Below are positions 1-7,734 of a stretch of 64,000 nt of DNA, one piece after another. The translations under genes and the position numbers were made by a program. Position 1 is the stretch's first letter. Every line of letters starts with the position of its first letter. The DNA lies in NCBI GenBank assembly GCA_903889245.1, contig CAISWQ010000044.1, positions 1 to 64,000 on the forward strand, written 5' to 3'. The notes under the pieces are model-generated. The model saw only the letters and a list, made by a program, of their open reading frames with translations, ran no database searches and was not told where the DNA came from. This DNA is from an uncultured Lentisphaerota bacterium. Lineage in GTDB: Bacteria; Verrucomicrobiota; Kiritimatiellia; CAIQIC01.

Positions 1-7
1 GCGCGCG

Positions 8-45
8 CCGCCCCCCTTGGGGGGCGGGAAGGTTCCGGTCCCGCC
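8..45. other. Two overlapping GC-rich hairpins
   Basis: CCGCCCCCC (8-16) pairs perfectly with GGGGGGCGG (19-27) across a TT loop, and GGCGGGA (23-29) pairs with TCCCGCC (39-45). The stems overlap at 23-27, so they exclude each other. No T run follows. They may end a transcript entering from the left of the window. The rest of 1-195 holds no gene I can support. Confidence 0.4.
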
Positions 46-137
46 ACCAATCCCACCACACCCACCCTGTGACATGACCACCCTCTTCCAACCATCCACC
101 CGACCCCCCAAGTGGTGCACTTGGTCCTTGCGCCCGC

Positions 138-180
138 GACCCTGGAAAAACACCGGCGGACTTTCCCCAAGCTTGGAAAC
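138..180. repeat. CCAAGG palindrome array, one clear and one decayed unit
   Basis: A clear unit of the TTTTCCAAGGCTTGGAAAA family lies at 161-180 (core CCAAGCTTGG, centre about 171). A half-decayed unit (CCCTGGAAAAA) ends at 150, about 32 bp upstream. The array ends 15 bp before the start codon of the epimerase-like gene. Confidence 0.7.
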
Positions 181-195
181 ATGCTAGAGGGCGGC

Positions 196-1509
196 ATGAA
201 ATGTTATCTGACAGGTCTTATGGCCGCGCTGCTGGGTGCCAGTGCGCAGGCCGCGCCGGGGGTGGCGGACTATGAGCGGCTCGCGGGCGAGTTGGAACAG
301 CACCTCCGCGAGCAGGTGCTGCAACGCTGGTTCCCGCGCTGCGTGGACCGCGAGCACGGCGGCTTTTATGCCGGGTTCCGCGAGGACTGGACACGCGTCG
401 CGGAGAACCCGAAGACCATTGTCTATCAGGCGCGCCAGACGTGGGTCTGCGCGCAGGTCGCGCAGCGCCAGCCGGAGCGCGCGGAGGCATTCCGCGGCTA
501 CGCGCAGCATGGTCTCACGTTCCTCGACGAAACGTTGTGGGACAAGGAAGGTGGCGGATTTTTCTGGGGCCTCGACGCGTGTGGGAAAGTTTCGCCGGGC
601 TTCGGCACGGAGAAGCACATCTACGGTATCAGCTTCGGCCTCTATGCGGCGGCGGGCTGCGCCGTGGCGCTGCGCGATGCGCGTGCGCTGGACCTGGCGC
701 AGCGCACCTTCCGCTGGATGGAGCGGCATGCGCATGATGCGAAGAACGGCGGCTACTTCGAGAGCTTCGACCGCGCGGGCCGGCCGCTGCTCGCGCCGGA
801 CGGCGCCCGCAAAACCGGCGCGGTCGGCGCGCGCCTCGGCTACAAGTCCATGAACAGCCACATCCACCTGCTGGAGTCGGTCACCGCGCTCCAGCAGGCG
901 TGGCCTGATCCGCTCGTCCGCGAGCGGCTGGAGGAACTGCTCGGCCTCGTGCGCGACCGGATCGCCGTCGAGCCCGGTTGCCTGAACCTGTTTTTCACGC
1001 CCGACTGGCGCGCGGTGCCCGACCACGACTCGTTCGGCCACGACGTGGAGACGGCGTTCCTGCTGATCGAGGCCGCCGAGGCGCTCGGCCGGCCGCGCGA
1101 CGAGAAGACGTTACGCGTCGCGCGCAGCCTGGTGGATCACGCGCTCGAACTCGGCTGGGACCGGAAACATGGCGGCTTCTATGACAAAGGCGCGGCCTTC
1201 GCCCCGGCCCACGGGCTCGAAAAAATCTGGTGGACACAGGCGGAAGGGTTGAACGCGCTGCTGCTGATGCACGAACTTTACGGCCGCGAGACCGAGCGGT
1301 ACTGGGGAGCCTTTCTCCAGCAGTGGGCTTTCATCCAAAAATTCCAGACCGACCACGTCCATGGCGAATGGTTCAACACCGTCAGCGAGGACGGCCGTGC
1401 CAAGCCCGGCCAGCACAAAGGCTCGGTCTGGAAGGCCGCCTATCACAACGGCCGCGCGCTGCTGCTGACCGCCGAACGCCTCCGTCGCCTCGCCCGCGAA
1501 GCGCGCTGA
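196..1509 (+). CDS. Secreted cellobiose 2-epimerase-like protein (AGE superfamily)
   Basis: The protein belongs to the N-acylglucosamine 2-epimerase superfamily, (alpha/alpha)6 barrels that epimerise C2 of a reducing-end sugar. Motifs NSHIHLLES, SFGHDVETAFL and WWTQAEGLNALL match the histidine-bearing motifs of cellobiose 2-epimerases better than those of renin-binding proteins. I chose ATG 196 because GAGGG lies 5 bp upstream and it begins a clear signal peptide (MKCYLTGLMAALLGASAQA). The 437-residue length fits the family. Export is odd because known cellobiose epimerases are cytoplasmic, so the substrate is probably a periplasmic oligosaccharide. It begins the first glycan block. The exact substrate is unknown. 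Confidence 0.8.
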   Translation: MKCYLTGLMAALLGASAQAAPGVADYERLAGELEQHLREQVLQRWFPRCVDREHGGFYAGFREDWTRVAENPKTIVYQARQTWVCAQVAQRQPERAEAFRGYAQHGLTFLDETLWDKEGGGFFWGLDACGKVSPGFGTEKHIYGISFGLYAAAGCAVALRDARALDLAQRTFRWMERHAHDAKNGGYFESFDRAGRPLLAPDGARKTGAVGARLGYKSMNSHIHLLESVTALQQAWPDPLVRERLEELLGLVRDRIAVEPGCLNLFFTPDWRAVPDHDSFGHDVETAFLLIEAAEALGRPRDEKTLRVARSLVDHALELGWDRKHGGFYDKGAAFAPAHGLEKIWWTQAEGLNALLLMHELYGRETERYWGAFLQQWAFIQKFQTDHVHGEWFNTVSEDGRAKPGQHKGSVWKAAYHNGRALLLTAERLRRLAREAR

Positions 1510-1554
1510 CAGGGCAACCGCAGCCTGCTTCGCGGCGGCCGCCACCGGGGAGGC

Positions 1555-1660
1555 GTTCCAAGCCTTGGGGAAAGAGCCGCCCTGCCCAAGGCCGGGAATT
1601 TCCCCCGTGAGATTTTCCAAATCCTGGAAAAACCCGCCGTGACTTTTCCAAGCTTTGGAC
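1555..1660. repeat. CCAAGG palindrome array, four units
   Basis: Core centres lie at about 1563, 1591, 1622 and 1653, giving spacings of 28, 31 and 31 bp. Cores are CCAAGCCTTGG, CCAAGGCCGGG, CCAAATCCTGG and CCAAGCTTTGG. The array fills most of the gap between the epimerase-like gene and the next start codon, and its last unit ends 15 bp before ATG 1676. Confidence 0.85.
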
Positions 1661-1675
1661 GTAAGACATGCGGCC

Positions 1676-3409
1676 ATGAAGCTATGTGCCCGTCTGTGGC
1701 TGGCGCTGTTGCTGGCGGCGCCGCTGGTGTGGGGCCAGAAGGGCGCCGGACAGAAGGGGGGCGGCGGCAAGAAGGCGGACGATTTGAGCATTTCGTCGCC
1801 GGTCGCCATCGATGCGCGGTGCGCGCTCGCCCACCTGCTGGTTGAGGGCGATGTGGCTTCGCCGGCGCTGCTCGCGCAGGTGGAAAGTTTCGCGGCGCGC
1901 AAGGGCATGTTCTGCCCGACAGCCCACCTCGTGACCTACTACGCCGATGTCCCCGCCACGGTCGCGGCGCTGGTGGAGCGTCCCGCGCCGGTCAGCAAGC
2001 AACTGGCGGCGGCCATCCTCGCCTACACCGCGCTCGGCAACTATCTCGAGGCCGATAAGCGTGCGACCTTGAGCCTCGTGACGCCGGAGGAGGATGGCAA
2101 CCTCGTCGATACGGGCATGAAAAAGAAGGGCGGGAAAAAGAAAAGGACGTCCAGCGGAAGCTTGAGCGTGCCGGTGGTGCTGCTGACCAACAAGGTGGTG
2201 GCCGTTTCGGAAATGGCGCTGCTCGCGGCGGCCTACGCGGCCGAGAGCGGCGTCAAGGAGGCTGTGGATTCCATTCCACTCACTTCGAGCAGCGGCGGGC
2301 TCGCCGGCGCGAAGCTGCTCTACTACGCGCGCACCGGCGCGCCGGTCACCGAGGGCATGGTCGCGGCGGCGTTTGGGCCGTCCGGGTTGAACGCGGTCTA
2401 TATCAAGACGGCCGGGCCCGAGCTGGCCTCCTTCGAGCTGCTGCTGCCGAAGGAGGCCTACGCGTGCGAGGCGCTGGGCCTGCTGAAGGACGCGAAGCAC
2501 CTGAAGAGCCTCCACACCATGCTGGCGCATCCCGATCTGCGCGTGCAGATGGAGGCGGTCCGCGCGCTGCGGAAAATCGCGGCGCGCGAGTCGCTCCCGC
2601 TGTTGCAGGCGAAGCTCGCCACCTGCGAGTGGCCGGTCCTGGTGGAAATCTGCCAGTCGCTGGCGGCGCTGCCCGCGAAGGAATCGATCCCGCCGCTGCT
2701 CGCGCGGCTGAAGAAGGAGACCGGCCGCTTCCGCCTCGATGTGACCTATGCGTTGAGCGCCATCGCCGGCGAGCAGATCGGGCAGGAGCTGAAGGAATGG
2801 GAGGCGTGGTGGAGCCAGAAGGGCGCGGAGTTCCAGGTGGACGAAACCGCCTCCGCGGCGTTCCGCGGCAAGCGCCGCGTGCAGGAGATGCGCGTGCCGG
2901 ACCTGGGCTACTTCTACAGCCTGCGCATCTATAGCGACCACTTCGCCTACGTCGTCGATTCCTCGAATTCGATGAAGGGCGACAAGATGGAAAATCTGCG
3001 GACCAACCTCGGCAGTTCCATCGACAGCCTGCGGCCTTGGGTCTTCTTCAACATCACCGACTTCGGCGGCATGGTCTCCACGCTGCACCACGACGGGCCG
3101 ACGAAGGACAAGTGGCGCGGCAAGACCTACACGCGCGAGATGACGCACAGCGGCGGCACGCGTCTCTACGATGCCATCGAGGCCGCCGGCAGCGTCAAGG
3201 GCATCGACACCGTGCTGTTGCTGACCGATGGCGCGCCGGTCAAGGGACAGATCAATCCGTGGCGCGATCTCTACCGTGCGATGACCATCATGAACCGCTA
3301 CCGCCCGCTGACGATCTCCACCGTCGCCTTCCAGCCCACGGAGCGGGCCGTGGACCTCCTCAAGCAGATGGCCGCGGAAAATATCGGCCAGAGCGTCATC
3401 ACGAATTGA
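1676..3409 (+). CDS. Secreted HEAT-repeat and von Willebrand A domain protein
   Basis: The 577-residue protein opens with a signal peptide (MKLCARLWLALLLAAPLVWG). A Gly/Lys-rich stretch follows, then a middle part with HEAT-like helical repeats (ALGLLKDAKHLKSLHTML, AVRALRKIAARESLPLL) and a C-terminal von Willebrand A domain. That domain has the metal-binding DxSxS at residues 428-432 (DSSNS) and a TDG motif. Such proteins usually mediate protein contacts at the cell surface. Two lysine-rich tracts (KKKGGKKKR and QKGGGGKK) are unusual. I preferred ATG 1676 over an upstream in-frame start because the signal peptide begins there. The next gene starts 2 bp after the stop, so the two are probably co-transcribed. 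Ligand unknown. Confidence 0.75.
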   Translation: MKLCARLWLALLLAAPLVWGQKGAGQKGGGGKKADDLSISSPVAIDARCALAHLLVEGDVASPALLAQVESFAARKGMFCPTAHLVTYYADVPATVAALVERPAPVSKQLAAAILAYTALGNYLEADKRATLSLVTPEEDGNLVDTGMKKKGGKKKRTSSGSLSVPVVLLTNKVVAVSEMALLAAAYAAESGVKEAVDSIPLTSSSGGLAGAKLLYYARTGAPVTEGMVAAAFGPSGLNAVYIKTAGPELASFELLLPKEAYACEALGLLKDAKHLKSLHTMLAHPDLRVQMEAVRALRKIAARESLPLLQAKLATCEWPVLVEICQSLAALPAKESIPPLLARLKKETGRFRLDVTYALSAIAGEQIGQELKEWEAWWSQKGAEFQVDETASAAFRGKRRVQEMRVPDLGYFYSLRIYSDHFAYVVDSSNSMKGDKMENLRTNLGSSIDSLRPWVFFNITDFGGMVSTLHHDGPTKDKWRGKTYTREMTHSGGTRLYDAIEAAGSVKGIDTVLLLTDGAPVKGQINPWRDLYRAMTIMNRYRPLTISTVAFQPTERAVDLLKQMAAENIGQSVITN

Positions 3410-3410
3410 T

Positions 3411-4523
3411 ATGAAAACAAAATTCCACCTGATCGTTGGGCTGGCGGCAACGCTGATGGCGGCGCGTGGTGCGGAGGCGCTGCCGTCGTTCAGTTGGGAG
3501 CACGTGCCGGTCTATGCGCATCTGGGAAAGACGGCGGGCGACTTCACGACGGAGGAGCTGGATTTTCTGGCGCGGCATTTCAACTTCATCGCGCTCGAAA
3601 AAGGGCAGGCGTTCCGCCAGCGCGGCTCGACCGAGGCCGGCTTTGCCGAGGCCGCGCGCCAGCTCAAGCAGCGCAATCCGCGCGCGCAACTGCTTTTCTA
3701 CTGGAACGCCTTCCTCGACTATCCGCTCTACGCGGCCAACAAAACTTTTCCCGCCGGCGGCCACCTGCAGGACGCGCACGGCAAGCCGGTCCTGGTCCGC
3801 AACACGGTCCCGTCCTATGACCTCGCCCGCGCCGACGTGCGCGCGTGGTGGAGCGATGTCGCCGCAGCCAATGTGCGCGCCGGCGCGGTGGAGGGCATCT
3901 TCGCCGACGCGCTGCAGCAGGTGATCGCGCCCGCCAAGCAGAAGCTGCTGGGCGCAGCGAAATACAAGGCGCTCAACGAGGGGCTCGTGACGCTGCTGCA
4001 GGACGCGCGCCGCAAACTCGGCCCCGAGAAACTGATCATCTATAACGGCCTGCGCAACGGCGAGGGCACACAGTTTCTGCCGCTGACCTCGGGCGCGATG
4101 ATCGAGCACTTCGGCGCGCTCTCCGGCACCGGCAAGGAGAAGATGGCCGCCGATATGGAGTCCATGCAGCAGGCGGCGCGCGCCGGAAAGATCATCTGCC
4201 TCAAGGCCTGGCCGGGCTTCACCTGGCTCGATGCCGACGTGATGAAGAAGCCGCACGCCGAGCTGGCGCGGCTCGCGCGCGAGCACATCACCTTCCCGCT
4301 GGCCTGCTTCCTCGCCGCCGCCGGCACGAACAGTTTCTTCTGTTACACGTGGGGCTACCGCGAGGGCGACGGCACGTTCGAGTGGTATCCCGAATTCGAC
4401 AAGCCGCTCGGTCCGCCGCAGGGCGAGGCCAGGCGCGACGGCTGGATATGGCGGCGCGAGTTCGCGCACGCCGCCGTTTCGGTCAATCTCGAAACCCAGG
4501 CGGCGAAGATCGACTGGCACTGA
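3411..4523 (+). CDS. Secreted TIM-barrel putative glycoside hydrolase
   Basis: The 370-residue protein has a signal peptide (MKTKFHLIVGLAATLMAARGAEA). Its body resembles the hypothetical glycosyl hydrolase 15 type barrels: an early HFNFIALEKGQ strand, RAQLLFYWNAFLDY, then VEGIFADALQQV and KLIIYNGLRN at successive strand ends. The acidic residues in IFADA and in MIEHF are candidate catalytic groups; this is inference from their place at strand ends. It starts 2 bp after the vWA gene stop, and its own stop opens the conserved leader motif before the next sulfatase gene. No substrate can be assigned, and no activity is known to me for this family. Confidence 0.55.
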   Translation: MKTKFHLIVGLAATLMAARGAEALPSFSWEHVPVYAHLGKTAGDFTTEELDFLARHFNFIALEKGQAFRQRGSTEAGFAEAARQLKQRNPRAQLLFYWNAFLDYPLYAANKTFPAGGHLQDAHGKPVLVRNTVPSYDLARADVRAWWSDVAAANVRAGAVEGIFADALQQVIAPAKQKLLGAAKYKALNEGLVTLLQDARRKLGPEKLIIYNGLRNGEGTQFLPLTSGAMIEHFGALSGTGKEKMAADMESMQQAARAGKIICLKAWPGFTWLDADVMKKPHAELARLAREHITFPLACFLAAAGTNSFFCYTWGYREGDGTFEWYPEFDKPLGPPQGEARRDGWIWRREFAHAAVSVNLETQAAKIDWH

Positions 4524-4555
4524 AATAAGCGCCCGGAGCGGGCGTTGTCCGGCCG
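4521..4555 (+). promoter_or_regulatory. Conserved leader motif, copy 1 (GGCGTTGTCYGGCCG)
   Basis: The block starts with TGAAATAA, where TGA is the stop of the upstream gene, and ends with GGCGTTGTCCGGCCG (4541-4555). A CGCCCG-gag-CGGGCG inverted repeat lies inside. The sulfatase ATG follows at 4586. Two more copies precede other genes in this block, so a shared regulatory role is likely, but its nature is unknown. Confidence 0.6.
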
Positions 4556-4585
4556 GCTGGCGTAACGCGGAAAAAAGGACTCCTC

Positions 4586-6016
4586 ATGAAACATCTTGCT
4601 CTGTTGATGGTGCTGCTCATGCGGCCGACCGTGTTCGCGTCACCTGCGACGCCCGCGCGGCCGAACATCCTGTTCATCATCGCCGACGATGCCTCGCACT
4701 TCGGCGCGACGGGCTGCACGTGGACCCAGACGCCGCATATTGACCGGCTCGCGCAACACGGCCTCGTCTTCGACAGCGCCTACACGCCGACCGCCAAGTG
4801 CGCGCCGTCACGCGCCGCGATCCTGACCGGGCGCAATCCGTGGCAGCTCGAGGAGGCGGGCAACCATCAGGCGTTTTTCCCGGCGAAGTTCAAGGTCTTC
4901 ACCGAGGCCATGAGCGCGGCCGGCATCAACGTGGGCGCGACCGGCAAGTTCTGGGGGCCGGGCGCAGCGCTGACCGCCGATGGCCAGAAGCGCACGTGGG
5001 GTTTGCAGTCGGCCGGCGGCAAGAAAGGCCAGGGCGACTTCGCCGCGTTCCTCAAGGCGCGCGTCAGGGGCCAGCCGTTCTTCTTCTGGTACGGCAGCCA
5101 CAATCCGCACCGGCCCTACAAGGACGGCGCGGGCCGCGCCGCCGGCAAGAAGACCAGCGACATCAACCGCGTCCCCGGCATGTGGCCAGACAACGACGTG
5201 GTGCGCAGCGATATGCTCGACTACGCCACCGAGGTCGAGGCGTTCGATGCCGAGGTCGGCGAGTGCCTCCGCGCACTGGAGTCGGCGGGCGAGGCCGCGA
5301 ACACGCTTGTCATCGTCACCTCCGATAACGGCATGCCCTTCCCGCGCTCGAAGGGCCACACCTACGACATCGCCAACCACATGCCGTTCGTCGCCTGCTG
5401 GCCGCGCGGTATCGCGCAGCCGGGCACGCGCTGCGCGGAGTTCATCAGCTTCGTGGACCTCGCGCCGACCTTCCTCGAGCTGCTCGGCGTCGCCGCGGAA
5501 AAGGCCGGCCTGGCGCCGCTCACCGGCCGCAGCTTCGCCGACCTGCTGCGCGGGAAGCCGGCGCAGGCGCGGGGGTTCGTCATCCTCGGCCGCGAGCGCA
5601 ACGACGTGCGCGCGCGGCCCGGCACCGAGGCCGGGCTCGGCTATCCCAGCCGCGCCATCCGCGCAGGCCAGCTCTACTACATCCACAACTTCGCGCCCGA
5701 CCGCTGGCCGTGCGGCAACCCCGAACTCGACCTGCTGGATACCGACAAGGGGCCGACGAAAAAGCTGATCGAGGACCGCAAGCCCGGCGACCGCTACTGG
5801 GAATTGAGCTTCGGCAAGCGCCCGGCGGAGGAGCTCTTTGACCTCGCCAGCGACCCCGACTGCCTGAAGAACCTGGCCACCGACGCCGCCTATCGCGACA
5901 AGCTGACGGCGCTGCGCGAAAAACTTTTCGCCGAACTCAAGCGGCAGAACGATCCGCGCATCCTCGGGCAGGGCGACGTCTTTGACCGCTACCCAACGGC
6001 GAAAGGGAAAAAATAA
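4586..6016 (+). CDS. Secreted sulfatase (S1 family)
   Basis: This is a 476-residue type I sulfatase that should cleave sulfate esters from a glycan in the periplasm or outside the cell. It has a signal peptide (MKHLALLMVLLMRPTVFAS), the metal-binding ADD at residues 33-35, and the signature CAPSRAAILTGR with Cys72 as the residue to become formylglycine. It also has the conserved TSDNGMPF metal site. The signature alone does not fix the substrate. AAGGA lies upstream of ATG 4586. The protein ends in a short basic tail (KGKK), a recurring trait here. The gene carries leader motif copy 1 and is followed 51 bp later by the acetylesterase-like gene. Confidence 0.9.
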   Translation: MKHLALLMVLLMRPTVFASPATPARPNILFIIADDASHFGATGCTWTQTPHIDRLAQHGLVFDSAYTPTAKCAPSRAAILTGRNPWQLEEAGNHQAFFPAKFKVFTEAMSAAGINVGATGKFWGPGAALTADGQKRTWGLQSAGGKKGQGDFAAFLKARVRGQPFFFWYGSHNPHRPYKDGAGRAAGKKTSDINRVPGMWPDNDVVRSDMLDYATEVEAFDAEVGECLRALESAGEAANTLVIVTSDNGMPFPRSKGHTYDIANHMPFVACWPRGIAQPGTRCAEFISFVDLAPTFLELLGVAAEKAGLAPLTGRSFADLLRGKPAQARGFVILGRERNDVRARPGTEAGLGYPSRAIRAGQLYYIHNFAPDRWPCGNPELDLLDTDKGPTKKLIEDRKPGDRYWELSFGKRPAEELFDLASDPDCLKNLATDAAYRDKLTALREKLFAELKRQNDPRILGQGDVFDRYPTAKGKK

Positions 6017-6043
6017 TCGGGCGGCGGCGGCGTTGTCTGGCCG
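6008..6043 (+). promoter_or_regulatory. Conserved leader motif, copy 2
   Basis: AAAAAATAATCGGGC is followed by GGCGTTGTCTGGCCG at 6029-6043, ending 24 bp before ATG 6068. The AATAA sits on the stop codon of the upstream sulfatase gene. The inner inverted repeat seen in copies 1 and 3 is not evident here. Confidence 0.6.
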
Positions 6044-6067
6044 GACCCCACAGGAAAGGGAAGCTCA

Positions 6068-7600
6068 ATGTCTAAGTTCATGCTCATGCTCGTTGGCGGG
6101 TTGCTGATTTCGCTGGGCGCGATGGCGGCGGAGTTGAAGGTGGCCGCGGTCTTCGCCGATCACATGGTGCTGCAGCGCGACAAGGCAGTGCCGGTCTGGG
6201 GCTGGGCCGATCCGGGCGCGAGCGTGACCGTGGAGTTTGCCGGCCAGAAGAAGACCGCGACCGCCGACGCGAGCGGCAAGTGGTTCGTGAAGCTCGATCC
6301 GCTGGATGCCTGCGCCGATCCGCGCGAAATGAAGATCGGCACCATCGTCATCCACGATGTGCTCGTCGGCGAGGTCTGGCTTGGCTCCGGCCAGTCGAAC
6401 ATGGCGATGACGGTCAACCGCGCGAAAGATTCTGAGCAGGAGAAGGCAGCCGCCGCGCTGCCGCTTGTCCGCATGTTCAAGGAGGAATCCAGCGCAGCCG
6501 CGACGGCGCAGGCCGACAGCCGCGGCAAGTGGGCGGTGTGTACGCCGGAGTCCGTCGGCGGTTTTTCCGCGACGCTCTTCTTCTTCGGCCGCGAGCTGCA
6601 ACGCGAATTGAAAATTCCGGTGGGCCTGATCAATTCCTCGGTCGGCGGCACGCCGATCGAGTCGTGGATCGCGCCCGAGGCGCAGGCGCAGTCGCCGGAG
6701 CTCAAGGATTTTTTCGCCACGCAGACCAAGGCGGCGGCGAGCGTGGACGAGGCCGCCCTGAAGGCGACCTACGAGAAACAGCTTGCCCGCTGGAAAACGC
6801 TGGCCGCGAAAGCCAAGCAGGAAGGCAAGGCCGCGCCGCGCAAGCCCAAGGACCCGGTGGATACGCGCAAACGCAAGGGCAACGTCGGCGGCCTGTTCAA
6901 CGGCAAGATTGCGCCGCTGATCCCCTACGGGCTGCGCGGCGCGATCTGGTATCAGGGCGAGGCCAACTCGCATCCGGGCAAGGGCCCGTTCTATCAATAC
7001 CAGCTCCCGCTGCTCGTCAGCGACTGGCGCGCGCGCTGGGGCGAGGAATTCCCGTTCGCGTGGGTGCAGCTCCCGAACTTCGCCCGCGGCAGCGGCGGCG
7101 GCTGGCCGCTCGTGCGCGAGGCGATGCTCAAGACGCTGCGCCTGCCCAAGACCGGCATGGCGATCACCATTGATATCGGCGAGGAGAACAACATCCACCC
7201 GGTGAACAAGCAGGAGGTCGGCCGCCGCCTCTCGCTGTGGGCGCTGGGCACCGTCTATGGCCAGAAGGTGCCCGCGATCTCCGGCCCGCTGCCCGCCGGC
7301 CACGACATCCGCGGCAACGAAGTCACCGTGACGTTCAAGCAGACCGCGGGCGGGCTCGTCGCCAAGGATGGCGCGCTGAAAGGCTTCGCCGTCGCGGGCG
7401 CGGACAAGCAGTGGAAGCCCGCGCAGGTGAAGATCGCCGGCGACAAGGTGATCGTCTCCTGTGCCGAGGTCGCCAAGCCCGTCGCTGTCCGTTATGCGTG
7501 GGCCGCCAATCCAGTGTGCAATCTTTTCAACGGCGCCGGCCTGCCCGCCTCGCCGTTCCGCACCGACGACTGGCCCGTGAACGACGCCGAAAAGAAATGA
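6068..7600 (+). CDS. Secreted sialate O-acetylesterase-like carbohydrate esterase
   Basis: This 510-residue SGNH-type esterase should remove acetyl groups from sugars. A signal peptide (MSKFMLMLVGGLLISLGAMA) is followed by a beta-rich N-terminal domain (DHMVLQRDKAVPVWGWADPG, typical of the sialate 9-O-acetylesterase family). The catalytic block GSGQSNM has Ser110 as nucleophile. Later blocks IWYQGEAN and NIHPVNKQEVGRRL provide the oxyanion region and the catalytic His of the family. No sialic acid pathway is present in the window, so deacetylation of plant or algal polysaccharide is as likely as action on sialic acid. A four-unit palindrome array starts 7 bp after its stop. Confidence 0.85.
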   Translation: MSKFMLMLVGGLLISLGAMAAELKVAAVFADHMVLQRDKAVPVWGWADPGASVTVEFAGQKKTATADASGKWFVKLDPLDACADPREMKIGTIVIHDVLVGEVWLGSGQSNMAMTVNRAKDSEQEKAAAALPLVRMFKEESSAAATAQADSRGKWAVCTPESVGGFSATLFFFGRELQRELKIPVGLINSSVGGTPIESWIAPEAQAQSPELKDFFATQTKAAASVDEAALKATYEKQLARWKTLAAKAKQEGKAAPRKPKDPVDTRKRKGNVGGLFNGKIAPLIPYGLRGAIWYQGEANSHPGKGPFYQYQLPLLVSDWRARWGEEFPFAWVQLPNFARGSGGGWPLVREAMLKTLRLPKTGMAITIDIGEENNIHPVNKQEVGRRLSLWALGTVYGQKVPAISGPLPAGHDIRGNEVTVTFKQTAGGLVAKDGALKGFAVAGADKQWKPAQVKIAGDKVIVSCAEVAKPVAVRYAWAANPVCNLFNGAGLPASPFRTDDWPVNDAEKK

Positions 7601-7606
7601 CCCAAG

Positions 7607-7720
7607 CTTTTCCAAGGATTGGAAAACCAAACGCCCATTTTCCCAGGCATTGGAAAATCTCACGGAATTTTTTCCAAGCCTTGGAAATTTTCCGCTGATT
7701 TTTTCCAAGGCTTGGAAAAC
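7607..7720. repeat. CCAAGG palindrome array, four units exactly 31 bp apart
   Basis: Core centres lie at 7617, 7648, 7679 and 7710, so all three intervals are exactly 31 bp. Cores are CCAAGGATTGG, CCAGGCATTGG, CCAAGCCTTGG and CCAAGGCTTGG, each flanked by T-rich left and A-rich right arms. The spacers between units are unrelated to one another. The array spans the whole gap from the esterase stop to the Shine-Dalgarno of the next sulfatase gene. Confidence 0.95.
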
Positions 7721-7734
7721 CAAGAAAGGTGACT

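Noticed and set aside
23-49. Sequence ending GCCACCA after a hairpin, like the 3' end of a tRNA or tmRNA
   Set aside because: With CCA at 47-49 the acceptor and T-stem spacing do not fit, and the loop is 9 nt without a TTCRA core.
7607-7720. A CRISPR array, because of the regular 31-bp period
   Set aside because: Units are near-palindromes of about 20 bp with only about 10-bp gaps, vary in sequence, number four at most, and no cas gene is near.
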